Positions 51,458-58,911 of a stretch of 64,000 nt of DNA are shown here, piece after piece. Each line of letters begins with the position of its first letter. The first letter of the stretch is position 1. Location of the stretch: assembly GCF_025995175.1 (NCBI RefSeq), contig NZ_BAPV01000003.1:208056-272055 (forward strand), written 5' to 3'. The notes under the pieces were generated by a model, which was not told the origin of the DNA, ran no database searches, and was given only the letters and a program-made list of their open reading frames with translations. Source of the DNA: Asaia krungthepensis NRIC 0535. GTDB lineage: Bacteria; Pseudomonadota; Alphaproteobacteria; Acetobacterales; Acetobacteraceae. The translations under genes were made by a program, and so were the position numbers.

Positions 51458-51922
51458 TCAGGGTGCCACCGGACAATGGGCGGTAACCTCTGAGTCATGC
51501 AGCCTGTGCCTTTGGCTCTCAAGAGCCTCGAGGGTTTCGGCCACTTCCTTATCGGACTCCCAGCCCGCCTCGGAGGTCCAGAGCCCGCCCTGCATGATCC
51601 CCAGACCGGGCATCGGGTCCAGCCGAACCGCCAGACCGGCATAGCCCGGCGCATTGGCGGGCAGACGTGGCTCATGCCGTCTCTTGTTGATACGATGGAT
51701 CAGCCGCGCCTCCGCTGACAGCATATGGGCGCAATCGACCGGATCGGTGTGAGTTGCAATGCTCGTTGACGGCGTTGGCTGGGTCGGCACAGCCCGCGCG
51801 GCCGGAACAAGGACCGACAGGGTCAGAACCCCCATCATGGGAAACGCGCCTTTCCCGAAACACACGCGCTTCGCTGAGCATAGGGTGCGGCGGCCCCTGC
51901 GGGCATAAGAGCGAAAGATCAT
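51458..51922 (-). CDS. Small secreted protein of unknown function
   Basis: A 154-residue protein beginning MIFRSYARRGRR with a long basic N-region and a hydrophobic core MMGVLTLSVLVPAARA, then AVPTQ: a plausible signal peptide with an extended N-region (or a later start at 51838). The mature part has two Cys and a basic middle, HRINKRRHEPRLPANAPG. GAGGGGGG precedes the ATG, which lies 11 bases after the porin stop, so the two are co-transcribed. No known domain recognised. Confidence 0.6.
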   Translation of the reverse strand: MIFRSYARRGRRTLCSAKRVCFGKGAFPMMGVLTLSVLVPAARAVPTQPTPSTSIATHTDPVDCAHMLSAEARLIHRINKRRHEPRLPANAPGYAGLAVRLDPMPGLGIMQGGLWTSEAGWESDKEVAETLEALESQRHRLHDSEVTAHCPVAP

Positions 51923-51933
51923 GAGAGCCCCCC

Positions 51934-53136
51934 TCAATATTGAAGCTGCATGCCGAGCAGGAAGGCGTTGGATTGCGCCGCCCCGGCTGGCGTGTACCGG
52001 GCATAATCGAGCGTGAAACGCAGATTATGACCGTCGAGCACATAATTCGCGCCTGCATCCAACTGACGCGTCCTGGGGTTGCCTGGTCCGTACAGGTCAT
52101 GAGCGTATCGGAATTGCTGATAGCGCAGGAGGGGCTGGATCCGCCCCCACCCGACACGCCACGGGATCAGATAGGCGGTGCTGACCAGAAACGCCGTTCC
52201 GCTGTTGATACCGCCGATATTGCCATAATCCGGGTTGCGATTGCCAAAGCCGGGGGCGACATCTTTCACGCCATCCGTATGGTACTGATAATAGGCGGCC
52301 TCGAGCGTATAAACGCCCCAGCGTGCTTTCTTGCCAATGCGCTTTTCAAAAAGCCCATCGATATTCCAGGCCTTGTAATCACCCTTCAGGGCCGCCGTAC
52401 CGACGCCATTGACCTGATACTGCCCCGCCAGGCCGATGGCCAGGATATCGGCCTTACCGTAATAGGTACTTGCCGTGTAATAGGCCGGCGACGGCTCGGG
52501 ATCGAGAAAATTATACTCGAGACGCCCTGCGAAGAGCGGATTATGCCCTGTTCCAGAACCTCCATCGACCCAGTTATGCCCCTTATAAATGCCCACCATG
52601 TACCGGAACCTGTCATGGGCGAGCTTGCCCCAAAGGGTTGCGCCGTCATTGCGGCCTGACCACATGCCGGGATACTGCGCCACAATCGGAAACGCATAGG
52701 TGCTCAGAAAATAGGGTCCGTCGAGATTGGATCGGTCGCTGCCGGGTAACATGCGCCCAAGCCAGAGATTGAGCCCCTTCAACGGCTCGATCTGCAGGAT
52801 ACCGTCGAGTACGTTCCAGTTGCCGTCGCGGATGCGCTCCAGATTGAGTGTGGCCTTGACGGTCTTGATGATCTGGCCACCCATGTAGATACGCAGATCG
52901 CTGGCAGCGGCTGCACTGCCATCATCCGGGGTCGATGGATCAGCAGTCATATACTGCCCCCGGACTCCTACCCCCATCGTGAATGACTGTTCCGGCCCGA
53001 GATTGACCGTGACCGATGCTTCGGCCTTCGGCATGGCACCCAGGCCAGCGCCCATCAAGGCGACCATCATCACGCCACTCCGCCTCGCAATCGGACCTCC
53101 GCGGGTACGAGTCCGTCCCTTTTCCATGTCTCCCAT
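51934..53136 (-). CDS. Outer-membrane porin, OprP/OprO-like beta-barrel
   Basis: A 400-residue protein with a signal peptide (basic start, core VMMVALMGAGLGAMP, cleavage near AEA-SVTV) followed by alternating amphipathic strands rich in Tyr, Trp and Gly and an aromatic C-terminal residue (GMQLQY), the outer-membrane insertion signal. The pattern FTMGVGVRGQYM ... LRIYMGGQIIKTVKATLNLE resembles phosphate-selective porin-like proteins. No other transport gene is coupled apart from the small secreted protein downstream. Substrate not predictable. Confidence 0.75.
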   Translation of the reverse strand: MGDMEKGRTRTRGGPIARRSGVMMVALMGAGLGAMPKAEASVTVNLGPEQSFTMGVGVRGQYMTADPSTPDDGSAAAASDLRIYMGGQIIKTVKATLNLERIRDGNWNVLDGILQIEPLKGLNLWLGRMLPGSDRSNLDGPYFLSTYAFPIVAQYPGMWSGRNDGATLWGKLAHDRFRYMVGIYKGHNWVDGGSGTGHNPLFAGRLEYNFLDPEPSPAYYTASTYYGKADILAIGLAGQYQVNGVGTAALKGDYKAWNIDGLFEKRIGKKARWGVYTLEAAYYQYHTDGVKDVAPGFGNRNPDYGNIGGINSGTAFLVSTAYLIPWRVGWGRIQPLLRYQQFRYAHDLYGPGNPRTRQLDAGANYVLDGHNLRFTLDYARYTPAGAAQSNAFLLGMQLQY

Positions 53137-53367
53137 CCTCCTGATCGCCCCGAGGCGTTAACGGAAACTGAGGAGACGTTACGGTTTGAGATCATTCCGC
53201 ATAAATGCGTAGAATTACTTATGCCGGGGGCGATTGGCGGCCCTGCCCATGCTGAGAGTGAGTAACATGAGCACTCCCGAAAAAGAGTCGCCTTGCCGAT
53301 GGCCTGTCAGAACGGGTGCGCTGCATGGGCTTGGAGCACCGCTCACTCATGAAGGGGAAGCACATCC

Positions 53368-54438
53368 ATGCCTCGCCTAAAGCCGTCTCTTTTCCTGCCG
53401 ATACTCGTTCTATGCGGTTTCCTTCCACCCGGTTTCCCCCCTGCTCAGGCTGAGATGCAAACTTTGTCGGAAGATCGTGCTCGTTTCGCGGCCTCATTGG
53501 CGGAAACCTGCGTCGAGAGCGCCACGACCCTTCCGCTTCTGGGCGGGCCGGACGATGCCCCCGTCATTCCGGTGCGGATCGAGGGGAAAGACGCTGCCAT
53601 GGTGGTCAGTCCGCTTTTCGGCCATCTCTTTGTAAGGAATGCGGGGGCAATCTGGTTCGAACAGGGGCCGACGCACAAGATGATCGCCCAGGATCATGCC
53701 GTTACCCTGACAGAAATCACGAAAGTTGATACGCTCGAGATCGGACCGATCGTCCTTCATGACCTGCTTGCCGAACGCTTGGAGGATGCGCCGATCAGAT
53801 TAGTGAAGGGACGCCCCTTGGTGGGTGTTATTGGCAGGCCCCTACTTCAACATTTCAGGCTCATGCTCATGCTCGACGTACCGCATGAGAAACTCGGGCT
53901 GCTTGTCTGGCGCGATGCGCCACAATGCGCTGCAGGGCCTCAGGGACTTTTCACTCGCAAGCCCGTGGTGATCGATCTGGACGCGGATGCCCGGATCACG
54001 GCGCTCATCGATAATCACCCTGTCCGCATCAGGCTGGACCCGGACCTTGTGCGCAGCGCACTGCCTAGGGACGTGGTGCTCGGCACACTCGCTACGGCAG
54101 GGGATCTGGGACAGGATCAACCCGTGGTCACGCAGTTCGGGACGATGGAGCGCGGAGTGCGCCATCGCTTCAAAAGCCTGCGCCTGGGCTCGCGCGATCT
54201 TGGTGCGACAGAATTTCTCGTGCTGGAAAATCTCGACGAGGGGGCTCTGGGCGCGAGCTTTTTCCGTCGTGAGGTCACGCTGATCGATTTCGATCATGGA
54301 AAGTTTCTGTTCGCACCTGCGACATCTCAAGTGAACCAGCCTGATCTGGGGCTGCATTTCGATGCTTCCCATGAGGGCATTGCCACGGTGCATGACACAC
54401 CCCGACAGGCAACAGCTGAGCGGTCCGGCACGAATTGA
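53368..54438 (+). CDS. Exported retropepsin-like protein with degenerate active sites
   Basis: A 356-residue protein with a signal peptide (LFLPILVLCGFLPPGFPPAQA) and two tandem regions resembling retropepsin-like aspartyl protease folds: VIPVRIEGKDAAMVVSPLFG ... VIGRPLLQHFRLMLMLD and NHPVRIRLDPDLVRS ... ALGASFFRREVTLIDFD. In both, the expected catalytic Asp-Thr-Gly is lost (VVSP and RLDP), so it is probably a non-enzymatic binding protein or a pseudoprotease. AAGGGGAAG precedes the ATG. Divergent from the porin. The assignment rests on strand pattern only. Confidence 0.55.
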   Translation: MPRLKPSLFLPILVLCGFLPPGFPPAQAEMQTLSEDRARFAASLAETCVESATTLPLLGGPDDAPVIPVRIEGKDAAMVVSPLFGHLFVRNAGAIWFEQGPTHKMIAQDHAVTLTEITKVDTLEIGPIVLHDLLAERLEDAPIRLVKGRPLVGVIGRPLLQHFRLMLMLDVPHEKLGLLVWRDAPQCAAGPQGLFTRKPVVIDLDADARITALIDNHPVRIRLDPDLVRSALPRDVVLGTLATAGDLGQDQPVVTQFGTMERGVRHRFKSLRLGSRDLGATEFLVLENLDEGALGASFFRREVTLIDFDHGKFLFAPATSQVNQPDLGLHFDASHEGIATVHDTPRQATAERSGTN

Positions 54439-54608
54439 GCGGCCCCTGAGAAACGCGCTGATTCGGCATGATTGCCCATGCAGAGACCGCATTTTCTCAC
54501 AGATCTTTAGTGAAGCTGTCATGCACAGAAGTGATATTTCGTGCCATGGAGATACCTCCTCGTTACCTGCCGCGGGCAAAAGCGCCCCAGCCCATCGGAA
54601 TACCTTCC

Positions 54609-55424
54609 ATGCACAGCCTCCCTGCCCCATTTGCCTCACGCAGGCGTACCCTCCTGCTTGGTTTGGGGGCTCTGCTTCTGACTGGCGCTGCCCCGGCTTC
54701 GCCAGAGGATAAAGAGCCGAGCTGCGATGGCCCCCCCATGCCCGAGGGCGGCGGAGACCGCCAGGGCAAGTTCGATGCACAAGGTAAGCCTCTGCTCTGG
54801 CCAGGGAATACAACGATATGCCCCTTCGCCGAGACGCACCCCCTCTCCGTCGCGATGCTCGAGATGAATGCGCTGATACGCCGCGACTGGTCGGACCATA
54901 TCGTCCCGACCCCGCCATCGAGCTATCACATGACCATCCTCGGTGGGGTCGATCCGGAACAAAAGGCCAAGAATAACTGGCCGTCAGGTATTTCCCCTTC
55001 CGTGACGCTCGCGCAAACGACACCGATCCTACGCGAGCGCATCGCGGCCACCACTTTCGATTTCCCGGAAAAGATCGAGATGGAAATCGACGCGGATCGC
55101 TTTCATGCGCCGCTCGTCGGGGTCCCCCTGCGCCCAGCCAATGCCGCAATGGCCACGGCTCTCTATGATCTGCGCCGTCAGCTTGCGGAGGCCATCGGGT
55201 TTCACCCTGACAATCTGATGAGCTTCATGTTCCACGCGACCTATGGTTACAAGTACCGCCATATACCCCATACGCAGAAAGCCCCGCTCCGCAGGGCGGT
55301 CCATGAATGGCGCCGTGTCACATCCGAGAAACTGGGCATTATCGAGATTCCTGCCCCGGTATTTTGCAGTTTCGAAACGATGTTTGCTTTCACCCCGCTC
55401 CTGCCCCTTCTGCACAAGGGCTGA
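54609..55424 (+). CDS. Exported DUF1868 / 2H-phosphoesterase-like protein
   Basis: A 271-residue protein with a twin-arginine-like signal ASRRRTLLLGLGALLLTG. The mature domain has two His-x-Thr motifs, SSYHMTILGG (about residue 104) and FMFHATYGY (about 213), with internal spacing as in the 2H phosphoesterase superfamily, which cleaves or ligates 2',3'-cyclic or linear nucleotide phosphodiesters; DUF1868 is the closest group I recall. The signal implies periplasmic activity, unusual for this fold. I start at MHSLPAPFASRRR; upstream ATGs at 54546 and 54468 are possible but lack good ribosome-binding sites. Confidence 0.65.
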   Translation: MHSLPAPFASRRRTLLLGLGALLLTGAAPASPEDKEPSCDGPPMPEGGGDRQGKFDAQGKPLLWPGNTTICPFAETHPLSVAMLEMNALIRRDWSDHIVPTPPSSYHMTILGGVDPEQKAKNNWPSGISPSVTLAQTTPILRERIAATTFDFPEKIEMEIDADRFHAPLVGVPLRPANAAMATALYDLRRQLAEAIGFHPDNLMSFMFHATYGYKYRHIPHTQKAPLRRAVHEWRRVTSEKLGIIEIPAPVFCSFETMFAFTPLLPLLHKG

Positions 55425-55433
55425 GCGGCAAAA

Positions 55434-55461
55434 CGCCCTCTCACCTGGTGGGTGGAGGGCG
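55434..55461 (-). terminator. Terminator of the TonB-dependent receptor gene
   Basis: CGCCCTC/GAGGGCG stem with an inner ACC/GGT dyad, followed on the minus strand by TTTT (A run at 55430-55433); 58 bases past the receptor stop. Confidence 0.65.
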
Positions 55462-55519
55462 CTCCGGTCATGGCTTTGGCAGAGACCCCGGCTGAAGAGA
55501 GCGTAGCGCGCCCCTACGG

Positions 55520-57892
55520 TTAATAGGTGAAGGAAATACTCCCCAGGAAGGTCCGTCCGACAGAAGGCGTGGCGCGGTCGCTAAACAGGTTTGAATAGTT
55601 CAGACGATTGGCCAGATTGTAGCCATTGAGCGCGAGGCGCCAGCGATGCCCGACCATATGCGACATCATGGCATCCCATTCCGTCGTATGAGGCACACGC
55701 GCTGTGTTGGCTGCGTCGAGCCAGACCGAGTCACGCCAGGTCAGACCGCCGCCGAATGTCAGGTTCCAGGGCTTGTCGGGCGCGATCGTATAGGTGCTCC
55801 AGATCGTCGCCATGTTCTTGGGCGCATACTGGATGCGCTTGCCGATATCGGCCGGTGTCAGCGAGCCCGTCGTCGTGGCATCGTAATAGGCATAAGTGCC
55901 GATCAGGCTCCAGTTACGGGTGATCTGCCCCGAAAGGCTGAGTTCCACGCCCTGATTGCGCTGGCTGTCGCTCGATGACGACACACTTCCGGTGGAGGGA
56001 TCGGTCATCAGGGCATTGCCCTTTTCCAGACGGAACAGCGAGGCCGTCGCGCCCAGTCGGCCATGCAGGAATTGCTGCTTGACCCCGATTTCATACAGAC
56101 TTGCCTTTTCTGGCTTGAATCCCTGGGTCGAGCTTTTGAGCGGCTCGGCACTATTGGTCACATAAAGTCCAAGCGGCGTGGTCGAACGCGCCCAGTTGAA
56201 ATAGACCATCGTGTTGTCGCTGGGCGTATACATCAGACTGACGGTCGGGTTGATGGTGTTCTGCTGCTGGGACAGGCGCGTATCGGCAGCCGTCGCCCCT
56301 TCAGTAGCGGAATAATGACTGTCCCAGTGATCCCAACGGAAGCCACCACGGATGGAGAACCAAGGCGCGAGCCACATCTGCTCTGAGAAGAATGCGCCCA
56401 CATCGGTGGCATCACCGGTCTTGTAGAGTTTACGTCCTGCTCCGCCGGAAAGATTGACCAGGTCGTACTGATATTGCCCGAAACCACCGAGCAGCAGACC
56501 CGGCTGAACATGCGAGGGATTGATCAGGCTCGTCGTATCGGTGCGCGTGCCGTTCTGCCCGTTGAAATTATACGCGTAGTTTTTTCGACGGTCATAGATA
56601 TGCTCGACATCCCAGCCAGCGATGATCTGCTGACGGATAAAGCCCGTGCGGAAATTGGCACGCGCCGAAAACACATTCTGCACGGACCAGTCATTCTGCT
56701 GATAGGGTTCGGGGCCGCCCAGATGTCCGCGCCTGTTGACCTGGGCTGCCGAAGGATTAGTGAAAAACAGCTTCTGGCACGTCGCATCGCAACCCGGCTG
56801 CGATGCCGAAAAATAGCGATCGTACAACCCGCCCCGCAGATCATCGGAAATCGTCAGATGCTGGCTGATTTCGGAATTGAGGCGCGCAGTCAGCATGTTC
56901 ACATTGGAAACATCCTGATCATAATTCGTGCCATACCAGTTGTGACGGTTCAGTCCATATTCCGTCGCCGGACGCCCAATCGTGCCGCCCGGCTTCGTGA
57001 CGATCGGGACGCCATAATCGGGGATACGATTATCCGACTGATGAAAATACTCGAGGGTGAAGCTTGTGCGGCGTCCGAGCCCGAAGCCGATAGAGGGGGC
57101 AAGGCCCCATCGGTGCGAATAGATGTTGTCGCGTCCGACGACGTTATTCTCGTTGCCCATGCCGGTTATGCGAATGGCCGAGGCCTCACCGATCTGCTTG
57201 TTGACGTCGAGTGTACCGCGATAATACTCGCCTGACCCACCCGAGAACTGCGCGCTATAGCTGTCCCCAAGATGAGCGACCTTGGTTACGATATTGATAG
57301 CACCACCCGTCGTGCCATTACCGAACACCTCGGAGGACGGGCCCTTGATGACCGAGATATGGTCGTAATCGAAGCTGTCCCTCGTATAGACGCCGAAATC
57401 ACGGAGACCATTTTCGTAGATGTCGTTCTGGGCCGCGAAGCCACGTATCAGAAACTGATCGCCCGCCATGCCGCCCTCACCCTCGCCAACAGACGCCGTG
57501 ATGCCCGGCACATTGCGTAGAGCCTCGTCGAGCGACTTCACGTTCTGCTGCTGCATCAGGATCTGAGGAACCGCGTTGACGGTCTGCGGCGTGTGCATGA
57601 TGTCCTCAGGCATACGCCCCAGACCAATCGGCTCATGAAGAATATTCATGCCGGTGCCACGTACCAGCAGATGCTCCTCCCCTCCCTTGCCGGACACGGC
57701 ATCAGCGGTATCGGGCTGTTTTGCCTTGATGTCGGGTCGAGCCGTGCCCTTCACCTTGTCACGATGCGGGACATCGTCATCCTGTTGCACGGGCTGCGCA
57801 TGCGCCGTGGTACAGGCAAGCGTCATCCCGGCCAGCAGGGACACGGGATAGGCGGGGCGGACCCATTTCTTGGACAAAAGCGGTCTCCACAT
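55520..57892 (-). CDS. TonB-dependent siderophore receptor
   Basis: A 790-residue outer-membrane receptor. The signal peptide (SLLAGMTLACTTAHA) is followed by a periplasmic extension, a plug domain with VPQILMQQQNVKSLDEALRNVPGI and GDQFLIRGF, and a 22-strand-type barrel ending in an aromatic residue (GSISFTY). The ferric-siderophore subclass (FhuA/FhuE/FpvA-like) is indicated by the plug and by GVKQQFLHGRLGATASLFRLEKGN. The first ATG lacks a ribosome-binding site; a TTG five codons later has GGAG seven bases upstream and may be the true start. No TonB, siderophore or regulator gene is adjacent. A Fur-like site lies upstream. Confidence 0.92.
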   Translation of the reverse strand: MWRPLLSKKWVRPAYPVSLLAGMTLACTTAHAQPVQQDDDVPHRDKVKGTARPDIKAKQPDTADAVSGKGGEEHLLVRGTGMNILHEPIGLGRMPEDIMHTPQTVNAVPQILMQQQNVKSLDEALRNVPGITASVGEGEGGMAGDQFLIRGFAAQNDIYENGLRDFGVYTRDSFDYDHISVIKGPSSEVFGNGTTGGAINIVTKVAHLGDSYSAQFSGGSGEYYRGTLDVNKQIGEASAIRITGMGNENNVVGRDNIYSHRWGLAPSIGFGLGRRTSFTLEYFHQSDNRIPDYGVPIVTKPGGTIGRPATEYGLNRHNWYGTNYDQDVSNVNMLTARLNSEISQHLTISDDLRGGLYDRYFSASQPGCDATCQKLFFTNPSAAQVNRRGHLGGPEPYQQNDWSVQNVFSARANFRTGFIRQQIIAGWDVEHIYDRRKNYAYNFNGQNGTRTDTTSLINPSHVQPGLLLGGFGQYQYDLVNLSGGAGRKLYKTGDATDVGAFFSEQMWLAPWFSIRGGFRWDHWDSHYSATEGATAADTRLSQQQNTINPTVSLMYTPSDNTMVYFNWARSTTPLGLYVTNSAEPLKSSTQGFKPEKASLYEIGVKQQFLHGRLGATASLFRLEKGNALMTDPSTGSVSSSSDSQRNQGVELSLSGQITRNWSLIGTYAYYDATTTGSLTPADIGKRIQYAPKNMATIWSTYTIAPDKPWNLTFGGGLTWRDSVWLDAANTARVPHTTEWDAMMSHMVGHRWRLALNGYNLANRLNYSNLFSDRATPSVGRTFLGSISFTY

Positions 57893-57907
57893 TCAGACAG
57901 GGAAATC

Positions 57908-57932
57908 ATTCTGCAATTGAGAATGGTTCCTA
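57908..57932 (-). promoter_or_regulatory. Fur-like operator upstream of the siderophore receptor
   Basis: TGAGAATGGTTCCTA (57918-57932) matches 11 of 14 informative positions of the 7-1-7 Fur core TGAGAAT-N-ATTCTCA, and the overlapping ATTCT-N7-AGAAT (57908-57924) is a perfect dyad. It starts 16 bases upstream of the receptor start. Confidence 0.45.
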
Positions 57933-58880
57933 TCTTCCGCCCTTCATCGTTGCAATCCGCTCGCAATCGCAGTCAGCGCGTTTATGTCTTTGTGTTGCCA
58001 ATGTGCGACACTCGATGTCTCGTGCCTTTGGCGATCATCGTCATTCAGGATGATCCCACTACTTGGATAAGCCGCAGCATCGCCCTGATCGTCGGCGCGA
58101 GGCCCCGTGACTAAGCCGCAAGGCAGGTCTGACGGTGAGGTGCCGATTTCCTTGTCCTGTGGGCCGAGAATAGACTTGTGCGGCCCTACCACTATGTGGG
58201 GATTACGAAGTCTCAAAGCTGGTCCGGCCTTTTGTTATAGCCTCTCGCGGCACCGCTTTTCCCCTTGCGGAAGGCAAATTCAGAGTGACCGAAGCACGCC
58301 TGGTCGACGGTCTCGGGATCAAATTATGATTCAGGACGCCGCAATACGATGCATCAGGGACGTAAGCGTTCCGCGAGGCGGCTTAAGGATGGAATGCGGA
58401 AAAGAGAGGGCGCCCAATGGAACGGCGTGTATTCAACGACCCACACAGAGCCGCAGGTTTTCGGATGGAACGGAGCGTTGGCACCGTGTCATCAGATGCA
58501 TGGCAACGGCCCTGAACGGACCGGCCACACAGCCGCATTCCCGAACACGAATGACGCCAAGCGCACCGTAAATCACCCCAATTGCGTAGATTGGAAAAAG
58601 GTGTGGGCATCGAAACGCCGTCTCTCCCCGGAGCGACGGCGGATTGAACCCATGCCGTCGACACGCCTGGGCTCAGAAGATGTGATCAGCTTCGAGTGAC
58701 GGTTGGAATTCTCTCACCAGGGGGATCATCGCGGGCGCGAGAAAAGCCCTCAGAAATGAATCCGACTTCGTAAGGAAAAGCATGAGCCTGAGACCGGCCT
58801 GACAAGCGGCGTCAAATCAATCAAAGCGCCATTCGCCGCCTCCCCGAGATCCGTCCCAAGCGTTTCGCCTCAGGACCCAC

Positions 58881-58904
58881 GGGGCGTCCCGTGACGGACG
58901 CCCC
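58881..58904 (-). terminator. Hairpin after valS
   Basis: Perfect 9-bp stem GGGGCGTCC/GGACGCCCC with a 6-base loop, seven bases past the valS stop on the minus strand; T-poor, but placed as a terminator. Confidence 0.6.
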
Positions 58905-58911
58905 ATTCATC

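Larger units (their letters stand above)
57893..58911. other. 1-kb gene-free region
   Basis: No reading frame with coding character on either strand; frames of up to about 150 codons are low-complexity or rich in His/Arg/Cys, as expected of non-coding high-GC DNA. No transposase, repeat or tRNA recognised. The left end holds the receptor promoter and Fur-like site, the right end the valS terminator. It may be a decayed locus. Confidence 0.5.

Noticed and set aside
58107..58699. Possible small genes in the gap before valS
   Set aside because: Overlapping frames on both strands of 90-155 codons, none with a ribosome-binding site or protein-like composition.
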